The position numbers and the translations under genes were made by a program. 64,000 nucleotides of DNA from positions 1 to 64,000 of the forward strand of contig JAZNTW010000041.1 in assembly GCA_045591925.1 (NCBI GenBank). Reading direction: 5' to 3'. The notes under the pieces are model-generated. The model did no database searches. It had not been told where the DNA came from and saw nothing but the letters and a program-made list of their open reading frames with translations. Position 1 is the first letter of the stretch. The number at the start of each line of letters is the position of its first letter. Source of the stretch: Firm-04 sp045591925 (lineage in GTDB: Bacteria; Bacillota; Clostridia; Oscillospirales; Ruminococcaceae). Shown here in pieces: positions 17,117 to 26,647 of this stretch.

Positions 17117-19150
17117 TTACTTTCTCGGATCAATCATAAAACCGCCGGTTTTCGGGTCAATACCGCGCGAACGAAGCTGCTTTTCAAATTCCTTGTTGAT
17201 CTTGTCAACTTTCTTTCTGCGCTTGGCTTCAGCAGCGGAAATCGGGCCTTCCGGAACAGGTGCAGCAATCGCAGAAGCCGGCTTAGATGCAGGCTTTTTC
17301 TTCTTCTCAGTCGGCATTTTATACTCGGTGAAGTTAATTGCCTTGCCTTCTTCCTTCTTCGGCTTGGTCGGGTCAGCAATACCCATGGAAGCCATAATTT
17401 CATTAAGCTCCATGATCGGCGCATTGCCATTCGCAACCGAATTGGATGCCATCGCAGCAACCTTGACAGCAAGATTGTTATCTTTCTGCTCAGGCGGTAC
17501 GCTGTAGACCGTTTCGGTCATCGGAATCGGATTGCCATTCTCGTCATAGGTCTGGAACAGCTGACGGCCATCCGCGCTGTAGCCAACGAACAGCGGCATA
17601 TGCGTATTACGTGTAACGGGCGTTGCGGACGGAACAGCAAATGGATTATATTGCTGATTCTGTGCAGGCGCGCTCTGAACCGGCTGCACGGTAGTCGGAA
17701 CAGTGAATTCCTGTGCGACAGGCGGTACAGGCATTCCAGGAACGGGCGGTGCAGGCGGTGCTTGCGGCACATCGAGTGTCGGCACAGCATTCTGCATCGG
17801 CTCGACAGACATGGTCGGAATAGACGGAATGCTTGTCGGGACAGTTGCAATATCAGGCAACGCGTCGATTTCATTGCTCTGCGGCTTATCTCCGGGCATC
17901 AGCAGCAGGTCTTCAAGCGTATCGGTATTTGCAGGAGCAGCCGCCGGAATGATACCGATGGTATCCTCGTTGATTGCCGGCAAATTACCGGGCTGCTTGA
18001 TGGAGAACTGTGCAAGAATATCGTCCTGATTTACGCCGCTGACGCTTGAAGGAGTATTGAGCGTCGGCACGGACGGTACAGCAAACTGTGCCAGAACGTC
18101 GTCAACAGGCTGTGCAACAGGAGTCGGAGCCGGAACAGGCGGTGCCATGCTCGGCAGAGAGGACGGCACGGACGGTACAGCAAACTGTGCCAGAACATCG
18201 TCAACAGGCTGTGCAGCCGGAGTCGGAGCCGGAACAGGCGGTGCCATGCTCGGCAGAGAGGACGGAACGGACGGTACAGCAAACTGTGCCAGAACGTCGT
18301 CAGCAGGCTGTGCAACAGGAGTCGGAGCCGGAACAGGCGATGCCATGCTCGGCAGAGAGGACGGCACGGACGGTACAGCAAACTGTGCCAGAACGTCGTC
18401 AACAGGCTGTGCAACCGGAGTCGGAGCCGGAACAGGCGGTGCCATGCTCGGCAGAGAGGACGGCACGGACGGTACAGCAAACTGTGCCAGAACGTCGTCA
18501 ACAGGCTGTGCAACCGGAGTCGGAGCCGGTACAGGCGGTGCCATGCTCGGCAGAGAGGACGGCACGGACGGTACAGCAAACTGTGCCAGAACATCATCGA
18601 CAGATTCTGCAACCGGAGTCGGTGCAGGAATCGGAGCCGGAGCAGGCGGTGCCATGTTCGGCAGCGAGGTCGGAACAGTCGGGATTGCGAATTGCGAAAT
18701 TGCATCATCGGATGCGTGAGCAGCCGGAGCCGGCGGCGGCGCAACAGGCACAGACGGCTTCACCGGGCTTGGCGGCGGCGGTGTTGCCTTTCTCATGGAT
18801 GGTGGGATGTAGCCGCCATCATTGCCGGAGCTTGCAGACGGTGCAGGTGGTGGGGGAACAGCGACGCTCTGATGCTTTGAGGCAGCGCGCTCTCTTTTCA
18901 TCTGACGCTGTTCTTCTTTGAGCTGTGCAGCGAGTTCCTTGTTGGATTCGCGAATCAGATGCTTTGCAATGACAGTTTTACATTTTTCGCAGGTTATCTG
19001 CACAACATCGGTCATTTGACCAGTATTGGTAAACATACCGATATTTTCCGGTTTTGTAAGATTGATTCCACAGCCGGTTTTTTTTCCGTTCTCTGTACCG
19101 TGGATGATTTTGGGGCTTCCCTTAGTTGTTGATAACAGATCGACGTGCAT
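17117..19150 (-). CDS. Pro/Ala-rich repeat protein with zinc-ribbon-like N-terminus
   Basis: 677 residues, not recognised as a known family. The N-terminal ~65 residues have a cysteine set (KKTGCGIN and ITCEKCKTV) like a small zinc ribbon, then a charged helix (~70-92). From residue 184 there are five near-identical 33-residue units plus a partial one, each beginning VDDVLAQFAVPSVP and ending in Pro/Ala. Degenerate copies (SDDAISQFAIP, QDDILAQFSI) flank them. The C-terminal ~80 residues are basic (KRRKKVDKINKEFEKQLRSR). No signal peptide or membrane segment is seen, so it is probably cytoplasmic. The repeated DDxLxQF segment could be a docking motif for a partner protein. Confidence 0.75.
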   Translation of the reverse strand: MHVDLLSTTKGSPKIIHGTENGKKTGCGINLTKPENIGMFTNTGQMTDVVQITCEKCKTVIAKHLIRESNKELAAQLKEEQRQMKRERAASKHQSVAVPPPPAPSASSGNDGGYIPPSMRKATPPPPSPVKPSVPVAPPPAPAAHASDDAISQFAIPTVPTSLPNMAPPAPAPIPAPTPVAESVDDVLAQFAVPSVPSSLPSMAPPVPAPTPVAQPVDDVLAQFAVPSVPSSLPSMAPPVPAPTPVAQPVDDVLAQFAVPSVPSSLPSMASPVPAPTPVAQPADDVLAQFAVPSVPSSLPSMAPPVPAPTPAAQPVDDVLAQFAVPSVPSSLPSMAPPVPAPTPVAQPVDDVLAQFAVPSVPTLNTPSSVSGVNQDDILAQFSIKQPGNLPAINEDTIGIIPAAAPANTDTLEDLLLMPGDKPQSNEIDALPDIATVPTSIPSIPTMSVEPMQNAVPTLDVPQAPPAPPVPGMPVPPVAQEFTVPTTVQPVQSAPAQNQQYNPFAVPSATPVTRNTHMPLFVGYSADGRQLFQTYDENGNPIPMTETVYSVPPEQKDNNLAVKVAAMASNSVANGNAPIMELNEIMASMGIADPTKPKKEEGKAINFTEYKMPTEKKKKPASKPASAIAAPVPEGPISAAEAKRRKKVDKINKEFEKQLRSRGIDPKTGGFMIDPRK
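18065..18601 (-). repeat. tandem 99-bp repeats inside the Pro/Ala protein gene
   Basis: Five full 99-bp units and a 42-bp partial one, encoding the 33-residue DDVLAQF units. Differences between units are a few bases, so copy number may vary between strains. Confidence 0.9.
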
Positions 19151-19192
19151 ATTAAAAATACCTCCGCTAGGGATTGTTTTTATACAAATAAC

Positions 19193-19221
19193 ATTATACT
19201 ACAATTCAAAAAAAAAATCAA
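19193..19221 (-). promoter_or_regulatory. promoter of the Pro/Ala repeat protein gene
   Basis: On the minus strand TTGATT (19216-19221), 17-bp spacer, TATAAT (19193-19198). GGAGG precedes the start codon. Confidence 0.65.
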
Positions 19222-19342
19222 CAGTTTTTAGAAGATAAAAGAAACTTTGGTTAGTTTTTTGTGCATTACATAAAAGACGGCTACAGTTTTGGGCATTACT
19301 GACAGTTTTTTTTTGATTTCAAATTACTTGGTGTTTTGCGAC

Positions 19343-19380
19343 AGAAAAATACTGTCTCCAAAGCTCATGTTTGGAGACAG
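19343..19380 (-). terminator. terminator of the ECF/ABC operon
   Basis: CTGTCTCCAAA (19352-19362) and TTTGGAGACAG (19370-19380) form an 11-bp perfect stem, with ATTTTTC after it on the minus strand. The stop codon of the last operon gene lies in the loop. Confidence 0.85.
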
Positions 19381-21425
19381 CAGGTGAGATAGTGAACAAA
19401 ATCGAGAGACTCAAATTGTGTGAAACCGCTTTCTGCAAGCGCACTCGGAAGCAGCAGTATCACCATGGAAAGCAGCAGTGCATTTTGCGGTGTTCTGCTG
19501 AATCGGCTGATGACGCAGATGATTCCGACGATAGCGAGCGCGGCAAGCTCACGCAGAATGAAATGACACACAATGACTGTGCGCAGCGTACAGGTAATCG
19601 GAATCCAGCGAAACATTTCAAGGCTTTGCGCTGGCGCGTCGAGCATGGGAAAGCCGACATCCTTGACCAAATGGAGAAAATAGACGCCATGCAGTCCGGT
19701 GACAGCGATTGCAGAGAGCAGCAGAATCCAGAACGCCTTTGCCGTCAGCATACCGGCTCTGCCTCTTTTCGTACTGCGAAGCAGCAATCTGGTATCGTGC
19801 TGATTGTCGTAGGCGTTGATGCCGGAGAATGCAAAAATCAGATAGAGCAGCAAAACCATACAGCATCGCCGTACCGCCGCAGATTCATGAAAGAGCATCA
19901 AATAGATGTCCTGTTGGATAAACCATGCCTCATTTCCGGTTTTTCTGCAATAGCGCGCGATGGAGAGCATTGAGTCAAGTAGCTTGCGATATTGCTGCAA
20001 ATCCGACTGAGATTTGCTCAGTCCCTCCCGGATCCGGGCGACATCGCGTTCCGGTGCTTCATTGAGATACGCCTTGGCAAGTGCAATTTTACTGCTCTTG
20101 ATGCTTTTTGCCGTACCGCTGACGATATAAGCGGCACGATTGATCTTATCCTCAGTGATTTCGCCGCTGTATTGCCGATAAAACCGCGTGGTGATATCGT
20201 TAACGGGAACATAGATTTTCGTCTCTTTCCAGAGCGAGAAGCCCAGCAGACCCGTAATCATCAGCAACAGCAAGCCTTTTTGCGCAATCAGGAGCTTCCA
20301 GCCCTCAGAGCCGAATAGGGAGCGAACGGGCAGATGCCGCGTCATAAATTTTGCAAATCGCACCTTGACCGCTTCCATCCGCTGACCGATTTTTTTTGGA
20401 TATGCAGCACCGATCAGCCATAGACAAAGTCCTGCACCGATGGAGAACAGCAGCAAACAGAATAGCAGCATATTGAGCAGAAAATTTGACGGATGCGAAA
20501 ACCAGTTGAGATTACAATATTGTGTAAAGAAAATGTCCGCGTCGAGCGCAGCAAAGATATTCAGGAATTTGAGGTGATTGACACCGGAGGTCGGAACGAT
20601 GAGGTGATAGAGCAGATAAGACGCGCCGAGTCCGACGGCAGAAATCGCCCAGCCGGCTATCGGATGAAACCGCGCCAATACCACCCAGACCAGCAGCGAA
20701 ATCACAGTCAGTGCGAGTGTTTTCATGCAGCCAACCGCGAGCAGATATTCCCCGACATTGAGCCGGAGCGAGCAAACCTGAAATTCCGGAATGGACTGAA
20801 TCGCACGGAAGAAATCGGGGTTGCCGTAAAACTGACAGGTAAACAGGATATTGCCGCCATACAGCAAAAGCACCGATGCAGCACTGTTGAGAATAACAGC
20901 GAGGATGCGCCATGCGCAAAGATGCACCCTGCCGTGCTTTGTAGAGCGCGTGAGGTCACCGACTGCCGTATCCGCGTCCGCTAGCATTTCCAGCACGAGC
21001 AGCAGCGGCGCAATGAGCAGCAGATAATCGGTAATCGCATAATCCTTGACAGCGTTGACGCCTCTGTTTTCGCCGTTTCGCAGTTTGACACCACCGAGCT
21101 TGCTGTAAGCCTTGACAGTCAGCTCCAGATTGCGGTCAATGAACGCATTTTTCTTTGTGAGACTGCTCAGGATGGACTGTGCTTTCGATTGACTCTGCAC
21201 ATATTCGAGATAAGCCGGATAATCCTCATTGATATATTTTTCGATTTTTTTATGCTCATCGAGCTTGGTATTGATGCCCCACATCCGCATACTATTATAA
21301 TATGCAATTTGTTCCTCACGATTTGTCCGGCAGAAGCCCGAAAACATCGCCAGATTGACAACCGCAATCATCAGCAGCAGAACCAGCCGTTTGGGGGGGA
21401 TGAGCAATCGTTGCAGTTCAGCCAT
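19365..21425 (-). CDS. ABC-2-type exporter membrane protein
   Basis: 686 residues with about a dozen hydrophobic segments and long extracytoplasmic stretches (after the first segment, near residues 24-120, and mid-protein). It is the membrane partner of the ATPase encoded just upstream. I take MAELQRLL at 21425 as the start because AAAGGAG is 9 bp before it; the longer frame from 21461 would overlap the ATPase gene more deeply. The substrate is unknown. It is the last gene of the operon that begins at 26331. Confidence 0.8.
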   Translation of the reverse strand: MAELQRLLIPPKRLVLLLMIAVVNLAMFSGFCRTNREEQIAYYNSMRMWGINTKLDEHKKIEKYINEDYPAYLEYVQSQSKAQSILSSLTKKNAFIDRNLELTVKAYSKLGGVKLRNGENRGVNAVKDYAITDYLLLIAPLLLVLEMLADADTAVGDLTRSTKHGRVHLCAWRILAVILNSAASVLLLYGGNILFTCQFYGNPDFFRAIQSIPEFQVCSLRLNVGEYLLAVGCMKTLALTVISLLVWVVLARFHPIAGWAISAVGLGASYLLYHLIVPTSGVNHLKFLNIFAALDADIFFTQYCNLNWFSHPSNFLLNMLLFCLLLFSIGAGLCLWLIGAAYPKKIGQRMEAVKVRFAKFMTRHLPVRSLFGSEGWKLLIAQKGLLLLMITGLLGFSLWKETKIYVPVNDITTRFYRQYSGEITEDKINRAAYIVSGTAKSIKSSKIALAKAYLNEAPERDVARIREGLSKSQSDLQQYRKLLDSMLSIARYCRKTGNEAWFIQQDIYLMLFHESAAVRRCCMVLLLYLIFAFSGINAYDNQHDTRLLLRSTKRGRAGMLTAKAFWILLLSAIAVTGLHGVYFLHLVKDVGFPMLDAPAQSLEMFRWIPITCTLRTVIVCHFILRELAALAIVGIICVISRFSRTPQNALLLSMVILLLPSALAESGFTQFESLDFVHYLTCCLQT

Positions 21426-22302
21426 ATTGTCGATCTCCTTTGAGATAGAGGTGACAGACATCTTCGAGCGTCAGGTTATCATAAATCGGTTTACAATTCT
21501 CAGGCAGCGGCTCGTCGGCAATCCGCAGAACAAATCCATCACGGCGCTGTGCAATTTCACCGTTGGGATATTTGTCCTGTAGGGCGCGGATTTCGTCGTA
21601 TGTCCCGTAGAATTCACCGATTTTGCCCTCCGCGTCAGCGAGCATATTCTGCGGCGTATCAAAGGCGATGACCTGACCGCCACGAATCAGCAGCACATTT
21701 TTTGCAATACATGCAATATCGCTGACAACGTGCGTAGCAAGCAGTACGATACGGTCACGCGCAAGCTCTGCGATATCGTTTCGGATACGGATGCGTTCTT
21801 CGGGGTCAAGACCGGCAGTTGGCTCATCGAGAATCAGGATTTGCGGCTTGCCGAGCATACTGGACGCAAGCAAAACACGCTGCCGCATACCGCCGGAAAA
21901 CGTCCCGATTTTTTTATGTGCCGCGTGCGTGAGATTGACGGCTTCGAGCATCTGTTCGGTTTCCTCGCGGATATCTTTTTTCTTCATGCCCTTGAGTGCG
22001 CCCATGTAATAGAGGAAGCGTTTTGCGGTAAAATCGTCATAAACGCCTTGGAGCTGCGGCGTGTAACCGACCAGCTCACGCCATTTTCGCCCCATTTTTT
22101 TGATATCGGTTCCATTCCAGAGAATCTCGCCCTTGGTGCGCGGCATATGGTCGGTCATGAGCTTCATGAGGGTTGATTTGCCTGCACCATTTGCGCCAAG
22201 CAGTCCCGTCACGCCGGGTTCGAGCGTAAAGCTGACGTCCGAGAGCGCCCGGAATTCGCCGTATTGCTTCGAGAGATTCCGTATTTCTAGTTGATTCGGC
22301 AT
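21418..22302 (-). CDS. ABC transporter ATP-binding protein
   Basis: 294 residues. Walker A GANGAGKST, signature SGGMRQR, Walker B ILILDEPTAGLD and the switch His in LLATHV are all intact. The C-terminal ~75 residues extend beyond the ATPase core, as in ABC-2 exporters. It starts 6 bp after the stop of the membrane protein gene at 22309 and overlaps the permease start by 8 bp, so the module is translated as one unit. Confidence 0.92.
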   Translation of the reverse strand: MPNQLEIRNLSKQYGEFRALSDVSFTLEPGVTGLLGANGAGKSTLMKLMTDHMPRTKGEILWNGTDIKKMGRKWRELVGYTPQLQGVYDDFTAKRFLYYMGALKGMKKKDIREETEQMLEAVNLTHAAHKKIGTFSGGMRQRVLLASSMLGKPQILILDEPTAGLDPEERIRIRNDIAELARDRIVLLATHVVSDIACIAKNVLLIRGGQVIAFDTPQNMLADAEGKIGEFYGTYDEIRALQDKYPNGEIAQRRDGFVLRIADEPLPENCKPIYDNLTLEDVCHLYLKGDRQYG

Positions 22303-22308
22303 ATGCGG

Positions 22309-24090
22309 TCACCATGACAAATTGAGGATAAACAGCGGATCTGCGTTCATATCGCCGAACAGCTCCTCGCGCGAAACGCGGTAAACGGTAATATGATCGC
22401 TGAAATAGAAGTCCGTACCGTCATGGCGCAGATTTTCGATCGAACCGTCAATGCCAGGCTGCCAGTGATGCTCGATGGCATACTGAATATCGGCTTCTGT
22501 CAGATCCTCGGGCTTGATGAAAGTATCCTTGTCCTTCTGGTAACCGGATTCGACAAGGGAATGGCGTATCAATTCCTCTGGATATTTGATATTCTTCATT
22601 TCTTTGAGATTTGCGACATGAAGAACATTGCCGTCACGGTCAAGCTCTGCCATATAATTAAAAATATAATTTGCTTCATCTTCAGGCTTTACCTCTGTCC
22701 GTATGTCAATGAATTGCCACGATACATATACGTGCTCTTTGTCCGCAAGAATTGCCTGTAAATACATAGACGCTTTTTGTTTATCCAGCATATCTTCCGT
22801 ATACCATGGATGCTGCGACTTTGCCAGCTCGTCCAGTGTGACGAGCTCCTTGTCCTCGCCTGTTTTGAGGTCATAGCGATGCAGAATTTTCCCTCCGACT
22901 ATATAAAAGATATCGTCGCCTGAAATTGTATACGCACTCTGGCTCTTATTCTCCACAACCTGTTCAATCTCACCGTTGCTGCATTGAATCCGGAAAACAC
23001 CCGCGCCTTTGATTTTATCGCGCCAGTCGTTATCCTTCTGGAAGTAGACGTAATCGCCGACGCCTTTCAGACAGGGATACGGAAAGTCAAATGGATGATA
23101 ATCCTTTTGCAGCTCGCCGGAGGTGTTGAGAACGGTGAGCTTATCCTTTTCCGGTTCATAGCAATAGATGCTGTATTTGCTTCTACTGTCGTAAGAGGTA
23201 ATCGCCATATTCTCATCAAAGTTTTCGAGGGTGCGATTATAGGCGCAGACCATCCAGAGCTGACCGCGATGCGCAATCAGATCAGTCGATGTGACTCGTG
23301 TATCATCCTCATTATCGAGAACAGCAAGCTGTGTCAGCTCGGTACCGTCCTGTGCAGCACGAAGCAGAACGGTCGGATATTTCTTCATATTTTTACCATT
23401 TTCGATTGCATCGCGGTTATCGACAGCAATCATATAGATATATCCGTCAAGATAGACCGGACCGGCTTTTGTGGTATATTGCTGCGTGGTAGCGGTGCAG
23501 AACGCATTGCCGTCGTGCAGACAGCTTGGCTTTGCGCAGACATGGACAGTCTCGCCGGAGGCTTCATCGAAATAGCGGAGTCCGAGCGTGTGATAGGGCG
23601 TTTTATCCGGATCACCCATTTCATTGCCAATGAAGAAAAATCCCTTGCCGTTGTCTGCATAGCCATGGAATTCCGGATTATCCTGCTGGTCGGTGAGATT
23701 GGGTGCGATGATGGAGGTGGAGAGGTCTTGTTCGGTATCAGAGCTTTCGATATCGAGATGCTCCGACTTGCTTTCCTCAGGTTTTTCTTGATTTTGGTTG
23801 GGCTTTTTGCTGCTCCAGGCGACCGCAGCGACAGTACCGCCGATGGTGAGCATGGCGGCAGCGAGAATCAGCAAATACATTCTGGCTTGTTTCCGTTCCT
23901 TTTTCATACGCAGCTCCTGTTCTTCATAAATGGTTTGTAAATCTGGAATACGAATCGGTTCATCTTCGTCTATAGCTTCTGTAGAAGAAGCCGTGACCTT
24001 GTTGCTCAGTTTTTCTTCGATCATTCGGCGCTGTGCAGGCGTCCAGCGAATGCTGCCGACAGCACGGCGGTAATCCTCCGGCTTCATCAT
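22309..24090 (-). CDS. membrane protein paralogous to the one at 24565-26331; possible sigma-factor regulator or sensor
   Basis: 593 residues: a cytoplasmic N-terminus (1-70, with YRRAVGSIRWTPAQRRMIEEKL), one membrane segment (~71-92) and a large exported domain of WD/propeller-like beta blades. That domain carries HVCAKPSCLHDGNAFCTATT (Cys185, Cys189, Cys197). Layout and both motifs match the protein encoded at the other side of the sigma factor. The start ATG overlaps the sigma stop codon (ATGA). An anti-sigma or sensing role is inferred from position and topology; no known anti-sigma zinc motif is present. Confidence 0.7.
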   Translation of the reverse strand: MMKPEDYRRAVGSIRWTPAQRRMIEEKLSNKVTASSTEAIDEDEPIRIPDLQTIYEEQELRMKKERKQARMYLLILAAAMLTIGGTVAAVAWSSKKPNQNQEKPEESKSEHLDIESSDTEQDLSTSIIAPNLTDQQDNPEFHGYADNGKGFFFIGNEMGDPDKTPYHTLGLRYFDEASGETVHVCAKPSCLHDGNAFCTATTQQYTTKAGPVYLDGYIYMIAVDNRDAIENGKNMKKYPTVLLRAAQDGTELTQLAVLDNEDDTRVTSTDLIAHRGQLWMVCAYNRTLENFDENMAITSYDSRSKYSIYCYEPEKDKLTVLNTSGELQKDYHPFDFPYPCLKGVGDYVYFQKDNDWRDKIKGAGVFRIQCSNGEIEQVVENKSQSAYTISGDDIFYIVGGKILHRYDLKTGEDKELVTLDELAKSQHPWYTEDMLDKQKASMYLQAILADKEHVYVSWQFIDIRTEVKPEDEANYIFNYMAELDRDGNVLHVANLKEMKNIKYPEELIRHSLVESGYQKDKDTFIKPEDLTEADIQYAIEHHWQPGIDGSIENLRHDGTDFYFSDHITVYRVSREELFGDMNADPLFILNLSW

Positions 24091-24575
24091 AGCAGCACCC
24101 CCGATTCCGAAATCTCCATGCGCAGCTTTTCATGCCCACGCCGAAGCTGAGAGCCGATGGTATTTTCCTTTTGATCGAGCATATCGGCAATCTCACGGAT
24201 GGTATAACCCTCGCAGTCATGGAGATAGACAACAGCGTTATAGGGTGGGGGCAGCGCCTTGATCATTGCAATAATATCGTTAAGGGAATCGGAATGCGCA
24301 GTCAGGTCAGATTCCTTTGCGTCCTCGATGCTGACGCGCATTTTACGCCAAATGGATTTGCGCAGATTCTTGCAGCGATTGATGACCGCGCGGAGAATAT
24401 AGGCTTTCAGATGCTCGTCACTGTTGAAATCACGCGGCTTTTGGTGCAATGCAAAGAATACCTCCTGTGCGACATCCTCAGCGTCGGCGCGGTTGCCGAG
24501 ACAGCAAAAGGCTGCTTGCAGAGCAGTATCGCCGTATTTTTGGAACGCATAGAGCGCGATATTTTCACTCAGCAT
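24087..24575 (-). CDS. ECF-type RNA polymerase sigma factor
   Basis: 162 residues. Region 2 is seen in NRADAEDVAQEVFFALHQKP, and region 4 in EGYTIREIADMLDQKENTI followed by GSQLRRGHEKL. It would direct polymerase to a small regulon, often its own operon. The gene overlaps its upstream neighbour by 11 bp and its downstream neighbour by 4 bp, so the three are translationally linked. Confidence 0.93.
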   Translation of the reverse strand: MLSENIALYAFQKYGDTALQAAFCCLGNRADAEDVAQEVFFALHQKPRDFNSDEHLKAYILRAVINRCKNLRKSIWRKMRVSIEDAKESDLTAHSDSLNDIIAMIKALPPPYNAVVYLHDCEGYTIREIADMLDQKENTIGSQLRRGHEKLRMEISESGVLL

Positions 24576-26331
24576 CGCCGCGCACCTCCTCTGTTGTGGA
24601 ATAAGCGATTTGCCAGTTCGGAGTCTCGTTGAGCAGCGCGTCTATTGTCGTATAGATGATATCATTTGTATATTGTTTGTTGCGAGCGTCCAATTCCTCC
24701 TCATGACCACCGATATTATGCGTCGCATAGATGGTATTGCCGTCAAATCCGGTCAATGCGAAATATTCACTAAAGTTTCTTTCGTAAGGATTGCCGTCTT
24801 TATCCTTCATTGTTTTAGAATCAGTCTCATTCTGGAATCCGGCGTCCACGCGCTTAACGAGATTTCCGTCCAAGTCGTAGATACCGATATTCTGCGCAAT
24901 AGGTTTGCCGCCATTATAATTGCTGCTATTCGAGGTGATGATATACTGATCATTCATGAAAAGAATGTAGCAGTCTCTGCCGAGTGCAATTTCATCTTCG
25001 GGAACCTTATCGAAATCGGGTGTGATTTTTTTCTCCTCACGGGTTTCAAGGTCAATGAGATAATATTCATGCGCATATTTGTCTTGCGAGATTGTTACGC
25101 TGTTTTCACGGATGGCATATGTTTTATTCATGCAGACAAAGTGATTTCCATTGACAATAGTATCCTCCTCGCCGGAGCTGACTTCGCCTGTCAGGAGCGA
25201 GAGCCGGGCGAGTCCCTGACCGCCGGACCAGTCGTTTGTGGAACGATTAAAATAGAGATAATCACCGTAAGCGTAAAGATCATTCGGTGCGTCATTGACA
25301 TGGTTGACCTCAGGATCGCCCATAGCGTCATAGACAAGGACAGATTTTCCGGTTGCAAGCTCATAGCCCCAGATTTGCCAGCCGCCGCTTGCGAATTGGG
25401 ATTTATTATTCGTAATGGGGTTTACGATCTCCTCGCCAACCTGCTGGAGCTGTACGAGACACCAGACATATCCACGGTTGATTGTACAGGCTGCCGCGCC
25501 GAGACCGATGCCGAAATCAACAAGCTCAGTAATTTCCGTGCCGTCCGGCGAATAGCGCAGGAGCACCTGATGGCAATCGTTCGAGTAATTGGAGGCGCCG
25601 GCGATTCCAAGATATGCTTGACTCGGTCGCAGCGCCGGATCGAGATACTTTGTGGTAATGGTATAGAGTGCGCCGTCATAATATTGCATATAGGAGCTGG
25701 AGTAGGTTTTTGTAGTTGCCGTGCAGTATTCCTCGCCCTCGTGTTTACATTGTGGTTTTGCGCAGACGGGGACAGTTTGACCGGTCGCCTTGTCCGTATA
25801 GCAGAGCATCGAAACGCGATCTGCGCCGAAAAAGTCACCGCTGCTTTCAAGCTGAACATTTTTGCGGAAATACCAGCCGTTTCCGGTCGGTGTGAGGTCA
25901 CACTCCATACTGCCGCTGGGGTTGACATGGCGTAGGGGAACATACGGCGTTTGTATTTCTTCCGCAGTGAGATTGAGTGTTGTACCATCCTTCCAGTTGA
26001 TTTCGAGTATACGCGGATGTTTTTTTGCATATGCAACCGCGCTTGCAATCGCGCCGCCTGTCGCAAGAATTGCCGCCGCAATACCGATCCACATGACTTT
26101 TCTGATTTTTCTGGTTTTCATATCATATTCCTCCGCTTTTTTCATTGATTCATAGGATTGCCGGATTGCAGCCATCGGGTCATCCAAGCCGTCATCCCAT
26201 TCATCGGGCGCGGCTTGGTGCTGCAAAGACTGTTGGAGTCTTGGCATTTTGAGCCTTGCTTCAATGTCCGCACGCTGCTGCGCAGTCCAACGAATGCTGC
26301 TGACAGTCTGCCGGTATTGTTGCTGATTCAT
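24565..26331 (-). CDS. membrane protein, first gene of the ECF operon; possible sigma-factor regulator
   Basis: 588 residues: cytoplasmic N-terminus with YRQTVSSIRWTAQQRADIEARL, one membrane segment (~80-101) and an exported beta-propeller-like domain with PVCAKPQCKHEGEEYCTATT (Cys191, Cys195, Cys203). The start ATG 26331 has a perfect AAAAGGAGG 7 bp upstream; the longer frame does not. Its paralog is at 22309-24090. The paired N-terminal motif VxSIRWTxxQR next to a sigma gene suggests that this is the part that touches the sigma factor, which is an inference. Confidence 0.7.
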   Translation of the reverse strand: MNQQQYRQTVSSIRWTAQQRADIEARLKMPRLQQSLQHQAAPDEWDDGLDDPMAAIRQSYESMKKAEEYDMKTRKIRKVMWIGIAAAILATGGAIASAVAYAKKHPRILEINWKDGTTLNLTAEEIQTPYVPLRHVNPSGSMECDLTPTGNGWYFRKNVQLESSGDFFGADRVSMLCYTDKATGQTVPVCAKPQCKHEGEEYCTATTKTYSSSYMQYYDGALYTITTKYLDPALRPSQAYLGIAGASNYSNDCHQVLLRYSPDGTEITELVDFGIGLGAAACTINRGYVWCLVQLQQVGEEIVNPITNNKSQFASGGWQIWGYELATGKSVLVYDAMGDPEVNHVNDAPNDLYAYGDYLYFNRSTNDWSGGQGLARLSLLTGEVSSGEEDTIVNGNHFVCMNKTYAIRENSVTISQDKYAHEYYLIDLETREEKKITPDFDKVPEDEIALGRDCYILFMNDQYIITSNSSNYNGGKPIAQNIGIYDLDGNLVKRVDAGFQNETDSKTMKDKDGNPYERNFSEYFALTGFDGNTIYATHNIGGHEEELDARNKQYTNDIIYTTIDALLNETPNWQIAYSTTEEVRGDAE

Positions 26332-26358
26332 AGGATACCTCCTTTTCATGATTTGGAT

Positions 26359-26397
26359 TTCCGGATTGAACCCATTTATCTTATACACAATCCGGAA
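26359..26397. promoter_or_regulatory. inverted repeat before the ECF operon
   Basis: TTCCGGATTG (26359-26368) and CAATCCGGAA (26388-26397) are perfect 10-bp arms around 19 bp, 28 bp upstream of the first start codon. It may be an operator or an mRNA hairpin. No confident promoter is seen for the operon; an ECF-type promoter would be easy to miss. Confidence 0.5.
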
Positions 26398-26647
26398 GCC
26401 CTGATTTGTGCATCCAAAATAAAAATTTATATTTTAACAATAAGTTGTATTACAGAATCTGCTGATGTTTGCGATGATTTCTGCATATTGACAATACAAC
26501 TTTTCAGATAGGAGAGGATTTGACAGTAACTATGCGAAAATAATACTATACATCTAAGAACCGATTTGTTATAATAAAAACATACATGATCGCATCGTGC
26601 GCATACAGAAATTTGATAGATATTTGAAAAACTGGGAGGATTTGAAG
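26398..26647 (+). promoter_or_regulatory. intergenic region with promoter of the dockerin esterase gene
   Basis: TTGACA (26520-26525), 18-bp spacer, TACTAT (26544-26549) is the best plus-strand promoter; a TATAAT at 26570-26575 is an alternative -10. Upstream, AAGTTGTATT (26442-26451) and AATACAACTT (26493-26502) are perfect inverted 10-mers that could bind a regulator of either divergent transcript. Confidence 0.5.

Noticed and set aside
18057..18921. Gly/Thr-rich and Glu/Arg-rich plus-strand frames over the Pro/Ala repeats
   Set aside because: They mirror the 99-bp repeats in other frames and have no start signals.
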